Of a DNA stretch of 23,923 nucleotides, positions 13,570 to 21,096 are shown one piece after another. Both the position numbers and the translations under genes were made by a program. Every line of letters starts with the position of its first letter. Position 1 is the first letter of the stretch. Below the pieces are notes generated by a model. The model saw only the letters and a program-made list of their open reading frames with translations, did no database searches and was not told the origin of the DNA. Source of the DNA: Kordiimonadaceae bacterium (GTDB taxonomy: Bacteria; Pseudomonadota; Alphaproteobacteria; Sphingomonadales; Kordiimonadaceae); assembly GCA_014238195.1 (NCBI GenBank), contig JABABO010000055.1, positions 1-23,923 of the forward strand, given 5' to 3'.

Positions 13570-13605
13570 AAAAATGCCACAGCTTAAGTGCTTAAGGCTA
13601 TTTTT
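13570..13605. terminator. Bidirectional terminator-like hairpin
   Basis: AAAAAT at the left, the CTTAAG/CTTAAG pair near the centre and ATTTTT at the right fold into an imperfect hairpin with an A-run on one side and a T-run on the other, so it could end transcription in either direction. The protein-like fragment on its right side (minus strand) ends within this unit. Confidence 0.4.
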
Positions 13606-13805
13606 CAGCTGCCGGGTGAGCAAGCATCGACCGTAATGGTGATATGGCCAGCTCAACGGTGCTCTATTTAATTACGATATATGTAAAATAATGTCAAGTG
13701 AAAAATATTTATGCAACTTAACGAGCTAAACCGTATTGACAGTAACTACCTTAGGGGGTACGAATGTATGACCACTATCGCGATTAATTATGTAGCGCGA
13801 TGGTG

Positions 13806-13829
13806 CCGGATTTCAATAAAGGAATCCGG
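13806..13829. other. Hairpin CCGGATT/AATCCGG
   Basis: A perfect 7-bp inverted repeat with a 10-nt loop lies in the gene-poor stretch. A second hairpin (13872-13904) follows closely, so the two may belong to one structured RNA or a regulatory region. No T-run follows. Confidence 0.35.
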
Positions 13830-13871
13830 AACTGCCTGGATTGTGACCCCGTGCAGTCAGACCGTCCAAAT

Positions 13872-13904
13872 CTTCACCACCTTGGCGCCGCCCTTATGGT
13901 GAAG
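13872..13904. other. Hairpin CTTCACCA/TGGTGAAG
   Basis: A perfect 8-bp inverted repeat encloses a 17-nt GC-rich loop (CCTTGGCGCC...). It lies 60 nt before a small open frame at 13964. Its function is unknown. Confidence 0.35.
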
Positions 13905-13963
13905 GATATGTATGGTCAGGACAAGTTGCGAATGCTCTGATAACTCACAATCTAGGATAAGAT

Positions 13964-14221
13964 ATGTCTAATAAAGGTTTCAAGTATAATAAAACTACTA
14001 AGAGGGGTGTATTAAACCAATCCCCCTTAAGTAAAAATTTAGTGAATACTACTTATGAGTATTTACCTGAAAGACTCGGAACGACACAGGTTGATATTAT
14101 TTGTAAATCTTTTGCACCCACAAAACAACAGCTTCAATGTCTTGAGTGTTTACGGTATCGAAGTGCTGTATTTCCTTGTCATTTTCACAGTCCAAACGAG
14201 CATCAGACTGTGACAGATTAA
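13964..14221 (+). CDS. Doubtful small ORF converging on the repressor gene
   Basis: An 85-codon frame begins at an ATG with AGGATA about 6 nt upstream. The first 45 residues are basic and polar (MSNKGFKYNKTTKRG...) and lie outside any other gene. The remainder runs antisense through the last 125 bp of the repressor gene. No family is recognised. It may be a real short protein, the remnant of a gene cut by the phage module, or chance. Confidence 0.22.
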   Translation: MSNKGFKYNKTTKRGVLNQSPLSKNLVNTTYEYLPERLGTTQVDIICKSFAPTKQQLQCLECLRYRSAVFPCHFHSPNEHQTVTD

Positions 14222-14813
14222 ATCGAAATGAAGCATAATCGGGATTTGGCTTGTCTGGTAAAGATATCAACCAATTCTCACCAGCTGCTGTTTTATGATA
14301 CTGGCGTATATAAAGGTGCTCTTGTTTTGTATCTCTTCGAAACACAAGTAAGCTACCTGGTATCATCGGGTAAAAATGAATTCGTGGATCGGCTGCTATA
14401 ATGATACTTCCTTCTGATATTTCTTGGCTTAAACTATTATCACCCATACGATACGCTGTTAATCCCCGTGCAGTTTCAGCGTCAATGGGAACAGCAACTT
14501 GCCGCGGTGAAAAGCTTTGCGGCAGGGGTAAAAGGCTGCCTTGTCCAGTGACCGAGCCTAAAATAGCCAATGTTTCTGACTTTTCATGGTCGGGAGGCTG
14601 GACAAGTTGACCCTGATCAAGGGATAATAAAAGATGTTCTAGCGAAAGTCCAAGGTATTCAGATAATTTTAAAACTTCATTGCTTTGCACTTCACGTTTC
14701 CCAGTAATGACATCTGTGATTCGTGGCGGGGTCGTTTTAAGACTGATCGCTAGGTCCTTTAACTTATGTCCACGCTTTTTTAAGCGGCTTTTTATCCAAT
14801 TTTGTGGCTGCAT
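14097..14813 (-). CDS. Phage-type repressor: HTH plus S24/LexA-like C-terminal domain
   Basis: This 238-residue regulator has an N-terminal Cro/CI-type helix-turn-helix (about 15-60: LKDLAISLKTTPPRITDVITGKR) and a C-terminal domain resembling S24 repressor peptidases. The usual G-D-S-M nucleophile motif appears as GDNSLSQEISEGS (124-136). A serine is present at 127, but the expected Lys region reads FRRDTKQEHLYIRQ, so autocleavage cannot be assumed. It is transcribed away from the phage operon beginning at 14980. The gap between them carries a good promoter with two dyads, as expected for a lysogeny switch. It probably holds that promoter off and may also control itself. A minus-strand small ORF overlaps nothing here; a doubtful plus-strand ORF overlaps its 3' end. 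Confidence 0.8.
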   Translation of the reverse strand: MQPQNWIKSRLKKRGHKLKDLAISLKTTPPRITDVITGKREVQSNEVLKLSEYLGLSLEHLLLSLDQGQLVQPPDHEKSETLAILGSVTGQGSLLPLPQSFSPRQVAVPIDAETARGLTAYRMGDNSLSQEISEGSIIIAADPRIHFYPMIPGSLLVFRRDTKQEHLYIRQYHKTAAGENWLISLPDKPNPDYASFRFNLSQSDARLDCENDKEIQHFDTVNTQDIEAVVLWVQKIYK

Positions 14814-14845
14814 GTGTAAAATATTCCGCTTTCCGAAAATAACTG

Positions 14846-14875
14846 TTGACTTGCGAAAGTCGTAATTTCTACAAT
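14846..14875 (+). promoter_or_regulatory. Promoter of the phage operon with overlapping operator dyads
   Basis: TTGACT (14846-14851) and TACAAT (14870-14875) are 18 nt apart. One dyad, GACTT-gcga-AAGTC (14848-14861), covers the -35. A second, CTAC-AAT-GTAG (14869-14879), covers the -10. A third, CACTT/AAGTG (14889-14904), lies just downstream. They are the likely binding sites of the adjacent repressor. Confidence 0.6.
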
Positions 14876-14979
14876 GTAGCAGTCAAATCACTTTTTTTCA
14901 AGTGCCAAGCCAATGCCCAAGGCTTATAGCGGAAAAGTGATGCAGTGCCACGCCCATAACTTTAAGAAGGAAAAAGACT

Positions 14980-15531
14980 ATGTTTACAAAAACAGTGGAA
15001 CGGGCACTGGAACAAGCTGCTAAAGATTTAGCGTTAGAAGCTGGTCTACTGCCTGATGATGAAAGCGTTACCCTAAAGGATGAACACGACCCACTTGGCT
15101 ATGACGATAGTTTGTATGCTGTTGTTGAGACAAGGATGGTCGAAGCGGCTTGGACCCTGCGGCGATTACCAGACAGGGAAGCAAGTTTCATATATGCCAA
15201 ACAGGTTATGTGGCCCGATGTGAAACCTGATGGTATTGATAATATACCTGAACCCCTAACCACCCTGCAGGCAAGAAAACGTGTTCGTTTAACCCCAAAA
15301 GCTATTGACCGAATGCAGCCCACCTTAGATTTATTGCATTTACTGCCTGACCAAGATGATCGCCGCATTTTATTTTGGGGGGCATGGCATCAGGATGGTG
15401 AGGTGCAATCCCGTATACCTTGGGCAAAAGTTCGTCGTAGTATGAGGGTGGGTTTATCGCGTTGGACCTTAAAACGCCGATATAGTGATAGTATCGCTTG
15501 GTTATCGCGTGTGATTTGTATGCAGCGTTAA
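14980..15531 (+). CDS. Phage-associated protein, DUF6362-like
   Basis: The 183-residue protein stands between repressor and terminase, where alphaproteobacterial prophages often carry DUF6362 proteins. The core VEAAWTLRRLPDREASF with WPDVKPD following, and the basic C-terminal segment PWAKVRRSMRVGLSRWTLKRRY, agree with my memory of that family and suggest a DNA-binding (helix-turn-helix) tail. No enzymatic motif or membrane segment is seen. AAGGA lies about 9 nt before the ATG. It is the first gene of the operon driven from the promoter at 14846. It may regulate the late (packaging) genes. That role, and the family name, are inference. Confidence 0.6.
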   Translation: MFTKTVERALEQAAKDLALEAGLLPDDESVTLKDEHDPLGYDDSLYAVVETRMVEAAWTLRRLPDREASFIYAKQVMWPDVKPDGIDNIPEPLTTLQARKRVRLTPKAIDRMQPTLDLLHLLPDQDDRRILFWGAWHQDGEVQSRIPWAKVRRSMRVGLSRWTLKRRYSDSIAWLSRVICMQR

Positions 15532-15847
15532 AAAAAACCTCTGGCTGCAGGGCGCAGAAAACAAGGGCTTTTGGATGCAATAATAAAAATTCTGCGTTTT
15601 TTTGAAAAAAACACTTGCACCTTACCCCCCTTTTATGCACCTTATATGAAGCCATAGTGACCGAATGTGCCCGCTGCTGAGGTATTATCCTCACAGCGGG
15701 TATTTCATTTGTAGGGACAAGCCCAGTTTCTACAGTTTATAAATCATTCTAAATTTAAATTGGCTCGCCCCAAATTAATCATCTTAAGGCTTTTGAGCGG
15801 TGTTCAACTCGCTTTTTGATACAAAGCTTTATGTTTTGGATATTCTT
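15532..15847. other. Non-coding gap between the DUF6362-like and terminase genes
   Basis: It contains an inverted repeat CGCAGAA/TTCTGCG (15553-15596, long loop) followed by a T-run, a short direct repeat TGCACCTTA (twice near 15620-15650), and a strong hairpin at 15670-15700. No gene is seen. It separates early from packaging genes and may hold the packaging (cos/pac) region. Confidence 0.45.
15670..15700 (+). terminator. Strong hairpin, probable transcription terminator or attenuator
   Basis: CCCGCTG pairs with CAGCGGG and GAGG with CCTC, with a 2/1 internal bulge and a TATTAT loop, followed by TATTTCATTT. The stem is the strongest in this part of the window. The downstream T-run is weak. 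Confidence 0.5.
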
Positions 15848-16288
15848 ATGAACGATAGTAGTTTGATGCGGGAACGTCGTAGCGCGTTCCTAAGCGGTTT
15901 GGCACGCGCAAAATCCGTTAGTCGTGCTGCCGATGAAGCAGGTATTGCTTGCAGTACGCTTTATGGGTGGCGCCGTGCTGATCAGTCTTTTGCTAAAGCT
16001 TGGGCTGATGCCATTGAAACGGGTACAGACTTGATGGAAGACGAAGCCTTTCGCCGTGCTGTTGAAGGTATGCCCAAACCTGTGTATCGGGGCGGTGAAA
16101 AAGTAGACGAAATATTGGATTATTCTGATGCAATGTTAACGTTCTTGCTGAAAGCGCGCCGCCCTGACAAATTCAAAGATAAGCAATCTGCGGTCACTAG
16201 CAAACACCCCTCTAAACTTGATCTGAAAGGAGCCCGCGATGCGCTTCAAAGCAAGTTTGCTCAGATCTGCGACAGCGAAGAAACGTAG
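15848..16288 (+). CDS. Small terminase subunit (phage DNA recognition)
   Basis: The 146-residue protein has an N-terminal helix-turn-helix with the pattern RRSAFLSGLARAKSVSRAADEAG then CSTLYGWRRAD (residues about 10-50), as in small terminase or terminase-gpNu1-like proteins. The C-terminal half (DYSDAMLTFLLKARRPDKFKDK) is typical of alphaproteobacterial phage TerS. It would recognise phage DNA and load the large terminase whose gene overlaps its 3' end by 50 bp. I prefer the ATG at 15848, where homology-like sequence begins. A GTG at 15800 would add 16 residues, and neither start has a strong ribosome binding site. Confidence 0.75.
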   Translation: MNDSSLMRERRSAFLSGLARAKSVSRAADEAGIACSTLYGWRRADQSFAKAWADAIETGTDLMEDEAFRRAVEGMPKPVYRGGEKVDEILDYSDAMLTFLLKARRPDKFKDKQSAVTSKHPSKLDLKGARDALQSKFAQICDSEET

Positions 16289-17543
16289 CAAGTTTCTAAA
16301 CAGTCTAACGGATATGGAAGCAGCTTTATTGCTCTATGATTGGCCTTTTTGGGCCCGTGAAACGCAACTGCCACCACCAAGTGATTGGACCCATTGGTTA
16401 ATTTTGGCAGGGCGTGGTTTTGGTAAAACGCGCACTGGCGCAGAATGGGTCCGCAGCCTAGTGGAACAAGGCGCAGCCCAGCGTATTGCATTAATAGCAC
16501 CAACATCGACGGACGCACGGCAAACAATGGTGGAAGGTGAAAGCGGATTACTGTCCATATCACCGCCTTGGAATAAGCCGCATTTTGAACCCTCAAAGCG
16601 CACACTGACATGGCCAAATGGTGCACAAGCTGTGCTTTATAGTGCTGATCAGCCCGAAAGGCTGCGCGGTCCGCAGCACGACGCCGTTTGGGCCGATGAA
16701 TTATGCGCGTGGCGGTACGGCGATGAAGCGTGGTCCATGCTGATGTTTGGATTGCGCCTTGGTAAGCATCCACGCACCTGCATTACAACAACACCGAAAG
16801 CAACGGCCTTAATCAAAGGGCTGCTAACCCAAGATAACGTGCATGTCACCCACGGCACCACGTACGATAACTTAGATAATCTTGCGCCAACTTTTAGACG
16901 GGAAATTATTGCTAAGTATGAAGGCACCCGCTTGGGCCGCCAAGAACTGAATGCTGAAATACTCGAAGATGTTCCAGGGGCCTTGTGGTCACGGGCGATG
17001 TTGGAGAGTTTACGGGTCGCCAAAATGCCGCAGTTTAGCCGTATCGTTGTCGCCGTTGACCCACCTGTTACCAGCGGGGCCAGCGCTGATGAATGCGGCA
17101 TTGTTGCTGTGGGGCTTGCAAAAACCCATGCTTATGTGATCGCTGATCGTTCCGTGCGCGGCCTGACCCCGCTCGAATGGGCGCAACGCGCTGCGAATGT
17201 GTATTTTGAACTCAGCGCCGATCGACTGGTTGTCGAAGTTAATCAAGGCGGTGAATTGGTGACAACCCTTATGCGGCAAGTCGATGATACCATTGCCATA
17301 ACCGCTGTGCATGCAAGCCGCGGCAAAGTAGCACGTGCCGAACCTGTTTCTGCACTGTACGAGCAAGGCCGCGTGCATCATGTTGGCACATACCCAGCCC
17401 TAGAAGACCAAATGTGCATTTTTACAACTGATTTTGATAAAGCCCAAATGGGCACCAGCCCAGACCGTGTCGATGCACTGGTGTGGGCGTTAACAGACTT
17501 AATGCTGGGCAAACGATCCCAGCCAAAAATGAGGCAGCTATGA
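16239..17543 (+). CDS. Large terminase subunit (packaging ATPase-nuclease), GTA-like
   Basis: This 434-residue motor packages DNA into a phage or gene-transfer-agent head. The ATPase domain shows Walker A GRGFGKT (58-64), Walker B AVWADE (149-154) and the coupling motif TTTPK (183-187). The nuclease domain shows Asp273 (VVAVDPP), Glu333 (VVEVNQGG) and Asp409/Asp412 (PDRVDALVWAL), the RNase H-like acidic set. The overall pattern resembles the terminase of Rhodobacter-type gene transfer agents and related alphaproteobacterial phages. AAAGGAG lies 6 nt before the ATG inside the small terminase gene, which fixes the start. The stop overlaps the portal ATG (ATGA). All key residues are intact, so the protein may be functional although downstream head genes are missing. 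Confidence 0.92.
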   Translation: MRFKASLLRSATAKKRSKFLNSLTDMEAALLLYDWPFWARETQLPPPSDWTHWLILAGRGFGKTRTGAEWVRSLVEQGAAQRIALIAPTSTDARQTMVEGESGLLSISPPWNKPHFEPSKRTLTWPNGAQAVLYSADQPERLRGPQHDAVWADELCAWRYGDEAWSMLMFGLRLGKHPRTCITTTPKATALIKGLLTQDNVHVTHGTTYDNLDNLAPTFRREIIAKYEGTRLGRQELNAEILEDVPGALWSRAMLESLRVAKMPQFSRIVVAVDPPVTSGASADECGIVAVGLAKTHAYVIADRSVRGLTPLEWAQRAANVYFELSADRLVVEVNQGGELVTTLMRQVDDTIAITAVHASRGKVARAEPVSALYEQGRVHHVGTYPALEDQMCIFTTDFDKAQMGTSPDRVDALVWALTDLMLGKRSQPKMRQL

Positions 17544-18823
17544 TGACTTTTTTAGACAAAATCTTCACCCGTAAAGGGCCTGTTGAACACAAGAACCAGA
17601 AGCATCAAGCTGTCTCTGGCACACAGCCAGACAAGCGTAAAGCATCACGTCCTGTGTTCTCGCGCGTTGGGCCAGGCCAAGCCGTGGGCACGCCGCTCAG
17701 GTACGATCGGTTGGCCGACGAAGGCTACCGCCGTAATGTTGTGGTGTATCGGTCGGTTTCCTTAGTATCGCGGGCAATCGCGTCAATCCCCTTAAAAGTC
17801 ACGGATGGCACTCAGGTGATGAGCGACCATCCCCTGATAAATTTACTGCAATCGCCAAATCCACGCGTAAACGGTAGTAGCTTCCTGTATAATATGGTCA
17901 GCCAGTATCTGATTGCCGGGAATGCTTATATTTTAAAAGTTGGGCCAGAAAACCAAACAACCCCCGCCCGCGCTGCCATGCCAAGCGAGCTTTGGTTACT
18001 GCGCCCTGATACCTGCCAAGTGGTTGAAGGCACCGACGGACTGCCAAGCGCTTATAAGCAAACCGTGGCGGGTAAATCCCGCATATTTGACGCTGAAAAT
18101 GTCATGCACTGGAAAACATTTAACCCTTTATCCGATTGGTACGGCATGGCCCCCCTTGAGGCCGCAGCGCTGGCGATTGATAGCCATAACGAAGGCAGTC
18201 GCTGGAATTTGGCGCTGATACAAAACGGCGGTGCGCCGAGCGGTGTTTTATACCAACCCGATACGGATATGGTGTTAACCGACAAGCAGTTTGGCAACCT
18301 GAAAAACCAAATTGAGGAACAATATACGGGTGCTGTCAATGCGGGACGGCCCTTGTTGTTGGAAGGCGGCCTGCGCTGGCAAGATATGGGCCTTAGCCCC
18401 AAGGATATGGATTGGACCAGTGCCAAAAATATGACCGCACGGGAAATCGCCCAAGCGTTCGGTGTGCCGCCGCAAATGTTGGGCTTGCCCGACGCACAGA
18501 CCTATGCCAATTACGCCGAAGCGCGTCTTAGCCTGTGGGAAGATACTGTTATCCCGATGGCAAAGGAATTGATGCGCGAATTGGGTGCTTGGCTCGGCCC
18601 TTATTATCAAGCATTGCCACAAAACGGTCGCCCGCAATCACCCCTGACCATTACCCTTGATTTGGATGATATTCCTGCCTTGGAAATAAAACGCCAAGCC
18701 AAATTTGAGCGGGTCAATACATCTGACTTTTTAACTGTCAATGAGAAACGCCATATTATGGGATATGCAGATTTGGAAGATGCGGATGGTGATCGATTAA
18801 TGAAGCCAATGACAATGATATAA
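17540..18823 (+). CDS. HK97-family phage portal protein
   Basis: The 427-residue protein would form the ring at the head vertex through which DNA is pumped. Family marks include the VVVYRSVSLVSRAIASIPL region near the N-terminus, NPLSDWYGMAPLEAAALAID in the middle, and MTAREIAQAFGVPPQMLG followed by ARLSLWEDTVIP in the C-terminal third, typical of HK97/GTA portals. Length is close to normal. The ATG at 17540 overlaps the terminase stop by 4 bp (ATGA) and GAGG lies 5 nt upstream. An in-frame GTG-type start at 17483 inside the terminase gene is unlikely. In complete phages a MuF protein or protease, then capsid, follow. Here only a MuF-like gene follows. Confidence 0.9.
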   Translation: MMTFLDKIFTRKGPVEHKNQKHQAVSGTQPDKRKASRPVFSRVGPGQAVGTPLRYDRLADEGYRRNVVVYRSVSLVSRAIASIPLKVTDGTQVMSDHPLINLLQSPNPRVNGSSFLYNMVSQYLIAGNAYILKVGPENQTTPARAAMPSELWLLRPDTCQVVEGTDGLPSAYKQTVAGKSRIFDAENVMHWKTFNPLSDWYGMAPLEAAALAIDSHNEGSRWNLALIQNGGAPSGVLYQPDTDMVLTDKQFGNLKNQIEEQYTGAVNAGRPLLLEGGLRWQDMGLSPKDMDWTSAKNMTAREIAQAFGVPPQMLGLPDAQTYANYAEARLSLWEDTVIPMAKELMRELGAWLGPYYQALPQNGRPQSPLTITLDLDDIPALEIKRQAKFERVNTSDFLTVNEKRHIMGYADLEDADGDRLMKPMTMI

Positions 18824-18834
18824 GGGAGGTGAAA

Positions 18835-19701
18835 GTGGCATATAGCCAACAATTGGAATATAAGCTTTGTCGTTCTGACATATGGTGTGATGGCGATTTG
18901 GTATTTTCACCCTCGCCGCTCGAACCTTGTGACTGCTTTGAAGTTAAAAAAGCAAAAAAGCAAATTCGAACAGTGTCATCGCAAGTTCGGGCGCGGTTTC
19001 AGCAATTAAATGCTGAGCTTATGGCCGCAAAAAAGCAAGGCATGACCCATAAAGTTTGGGTTATAGCTGGTGGCAGCAAAGTCAGACCAGGCCATACGAA
19101 GATGGAAAGGGTCAAAGTGCCGATAGATGAACCTTTCAGCATGAAAGATAGTCGGGGCAATCCATTTAAATTGCGCTTACCCAGTGACCCGACTGTTCCC
19201 CTTGAATTAACCGCCAATTGTCGGTGTACTGTGCGCTATAGCCCATCAGGGCACAAGTGCGAAGCTTTTCGCAGGGACATGATTGATGCAAATAGAAGCA
19301 AATGGCATGCAGATGTTGATCGGGAAATTTTAGTAATGCGTATAGAGCATGCCAAGAAAGTGATCGGCGAGAAATTTGATAAGGACCTGTGGGGCGTGGT
19401 TTTCAATCTACTGGGTGGTCTTATTGTTGCGGGGGTAAAGGCAAATGTGGCTGAAGCTTTGCTTGAAATGTATAAAGCTATACATATAATTTATGCCATC
19501 AATGAAAACTTGGCGAGGGAGCTAGAAATAACCCTGATGCCTTTGCTCCGAGAATACGATGCAACATTGAAGAACTACCGCGAAGCCGAAGACCATATCC
19601 GTCAACTTGATGAGGAATTATATAGAAGCGCGTGTCCAACATATGGCGCTAAAATGAAAAACCGCAGTACCTATGCGCGGGGCTTACGCAAATTGTTTTA
19701 A
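18835..19701 (+). CDS. MuF-like phage head protein with hydrophobic C-terminal extension (toxin candidate)
   Basis: This 288-residue protein follows the portal by 11 bp, the usual position of MuF/SPP1 gp7-type minor head proteins. Residues about 70-135 carry the MuF signature: a W residue, VRPGH (83-87), a DEPF segment, LPSDPT and the closing NCRC (128-131). The region before is shorter than normal. After residue 140 comes a different part: a basic stretch, a hydrophobic segment (about 186-222, LWGVVFNLLGGLIVAGVK and IHIIYAI) and a charged helical tail. MuF proteins of temperate phages are known carriers of polymorphic toxin domains, and this extension could be a membrane-active one. I use the GTG at 18835, which has GGGAGG 5 nt upstream; the GTG at 18829 lies within that site. 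The stop overlaps the convergent exported-protein gene by 4 bp. Toxicity is inference. Confidence 0.65.
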   Translation: MAYSQQLEYKLCRSDIWCDGDLVFSPSPLEPCDCFEVKKAKKQIRTVSSQVRARFQQLNAELMAAKKQGMTHKVWVIAGGSKVRPGHTKMERVKVPIDEPFSMKDSRGNPFKLRLPSDPTVPLELTANCRCTVRYSPSGHKCEAFRRDMIDANRSKWHADVDREILVMRIEHAKKVIGEKFDKDLWGVVFNLLGGLIVAGVKANVAEALLEMYKAIHIIYAINENLARELEITLMPLLREYDATLKNYREAEDHIRQLDEELYRSACPTYGAKMKNRSTYARGLRKLF

Positions 19702-20846
19702 TTTTTGCGATTGCAGATTTCAGGCAGCCTAAGTGTCGAGATCTTGATGCCATACATGTCTTCGACGATACGCTTATCAATATCTGCCCGTTCTTCCTGC
19801 GTCAGTTTTTTTCTCAGATCATCCAACAGGGCAGCGTCAAAAGGCATATGGTTTTTTTCCAATGCCTTTTGCATCACATACATCGCCCTAAGGTCATGGG
19901 GTTCCTGTGAATGCTGCAAGATACAGTGCATGAAACTCAAGGCATGTTTATTGCCCATATCGGCTATATCATTTAGAATAAATTGGTTATATTCCGTCAG
20001 TGACATGCCTGAAAGATAAGGTCGGTTGATGATGCGATAGTCTGGGGGGGGGGCAGGGTTATTTTGCAGCCAATATAAATTTTCCCTGACAAAGTCCAGA
20101 TCATAATTTTTGTTCAGGGCTTCGGTGATCCAGATATGTGCATATGTTGGATTAGCCTGAAAGATATAACCTGTTCTTAAAGAATACCTCCTGCCATCGT
20201 AGAGTCTTTTTGCCTCCTCTACTAAACGGACTGGCGAGGCATACCCCAGCCTATCCAGTTGCATGGACCAATAATTGAATATGCCGCTTGGCTCCAATCC
20301 TGTGAGCTGCGTGAAAGTATGGGTTAGGACTAAATGCGGATTGGTAGGGAATACATCAATAACATCCAGCAACCGCGTGCGGTACATGTGATGAACGACA
20401 GCAAGCATGCTGTGACTGATCAAGATCAAGCCAAGTTCACGCCTGTGGGGCAAGCAATCGCCGTTAACAAAATGCGCCCCCAACATCCCAATACCAGACA
20501 TAGGTTTGTTAACACCAGCGTAGAGCTTATAATCAGATTCCAGCTTATCAATTAACTCATTTATTATATTTTTCGGGATAATATCATTGCAAATCTGCAG
20601 GGCCAGTTCATGGCCATTCTTTGGCCCATCCTCACCCCGCAGGGAAAGCAATAGGCTATCAACTGTTATAGTATCAGGGACGGTTTTTTCATAACTGATC
20701 TCATAATATTTTTTGACCCATTGAATGGGTATTTTTGAATATTCCGCACGGATCGGGGGTTCGTCGTACTCAGGGCTTGCGTGCGCAGCACTGTTGGCGA
20801 TTACCACGGTAAAAAAGTATATAAAATATTTTAGCAAAGGGCGCAT
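19698..20846 (-). CDS. Exported protein of unknown function, array paralogue 1
   Basis: This 382-residue protein starts with a signal peptide (1-23, basic MRPLLK, hydrophobic core, cleavage after SAAHA). The mature part is mainly alpha-helical and acidic to neutral, with no catalytic motif I recognise. It shares short patterns with the two other minus-strand genes at 21093 and 23111: a G-x-x-x-x-x-x-G-x-C-L segment (LGAHFVNGDCLP), a TGLEPSGIFNYW segment matching TGPLPKKYQEW and TGPLPNKYDIW, and following helices. Its stop overlaps that of the MuF-like gene by 4 bp (TTAA). A consensus promoter and AAAGG lie upstream. A periplasmic immunity role for the neighbouring toxin candidate would fit the context but is inference. 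Confidence 0.75.
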   Translation of the reverse strand: MRPLLKYFIYFFTVVIANSAAHASPEYDEPPIRAEYSKIPIQWVKKYYEISYEKTVPDTITVDSLLLSLRGEDGPKNGHELALQICNDIIPKNIINELIDKLESDYKLYAGVNKPMSGIGMLGAHFVNGDCLPHRRELGLILISHSMLAVVHHMYRTRLLDVIDVFPTNPHLVLTHTFTQLTGLEPSGIFNYWSMQLDRLGYASPVRLVEEAKRLYDGRRYSLRTGYIFQANPTYAHIWITEALNKNYDLDFVRENLYWLQNNPAPPPDYRIINRPYLSGMSLTEYNQFILNDIADMGNKHALSFMHCILQHSQEPHDLRAMYVMQKALEKNHMPFDAALLDDLRKKLTQEERADIDKRIVEDMYGIKISTLRLPEICNRKN

Positions 20847-20877
20847 GGGTCCGTACCTTTAAAGGGATCGACATAAT

Positions 20878-20905
20878 ATTATAGATTGTAAAACCTGCAT
20901 GTCAA
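20878..20905 (-). promoter_or_regulatory. Consensus sigma70 promoter of array paralogue 1
   Basis: On the minus strand TTGACA (20905-20900) and TATAAT (20883-20878) are both perfect, with a 16-nt spacer. The leader is about 25 nt. The promoter and leader closely match those before the gene ending at 21093, including the ACATAA and CCCTTTA-AAGG blocks. Confidence 0.75.
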
Positions 20906-20964
20906 TGTGCCTTTGGTTAGTGAAGTTAAGTTTTGATTTATGCTGCCATTAGCAGCGCGGATAC

Positions 20965-21096
20965 TTGAAGGATGCTTTAAGTATATTGCAAAATAGAGAA
21001 AATGACAGGTTGGTCCTTCTCCAGCTCATGAAAGACGGTAATTGTGAAATCTTAGATGCGCGTTTTATGAATATGCCCAAAAATATGCGCTCTTAA
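20965..21096 (+). CDS. Small ORF or gene tail, convergent with paralogue 2
   Basis: A TTG-started frame of 43 residues (LKDALSILQNRENDR..., then LMKDGNCEILDARFMNM) ends TAA, overlapping the stop of the minus-strand gene at 21093 by 4 bp. It resembles the frame at 23010-23114 over LK..L, a D-x-L-x-L-L segment and GNC-x-x-x-D. Conservation of both sequence and geometry suggests it is or was coding. With no clear ribosome binding site it may be the 3' remnant of a longer gene. Confidence 0.35.
   Translation: MKDALSILQNRENDRLVLLQLMKDGNCEILDARFMNMPKNMRS

Larger units (their letters stand above)
12933..13963. other. Gene-poor, hairpin-rich stretch
   Basis: This kilobase holds repeat copies F and G, a 109-bp inverted-repeat unit (13449-13557), a terminator-like hairpin (13570-13605), and two hairpins at 13806-13829 and 13872-13904. 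On the minus strand near 13605-13665 a frame reads TVELAISPLRSMLAHPAAEK and a stop, just before the terminator-like hairpin. It could be the tail of a deleted gene. An open frame at 13711-13902 has no family resemblance and overlaps the hairpins. Confidence 0.55.

Noticed and set aside
13711..13902. A 63-codon frame in the gene-poor stretch
   Set aside because: It has no convincing ribosome binding site, unusual composition, and runs through two hairpins; I could not support it as a gene.
15302..15694. A 130-codon minus-strand frame across the end of the DUF6362-like gene and the following gap
   Set aside because: Half lies antisense to a supported gene and half in hairpin-rich non-coding DNA; no domain is recognisable.
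16261..17381. Several minus-strand frames of 89-170 codons opposite the terminase gene
   Set aside because: All are antisense shadows of the intact large terminase, with no ribosome binding sites or family motifs.
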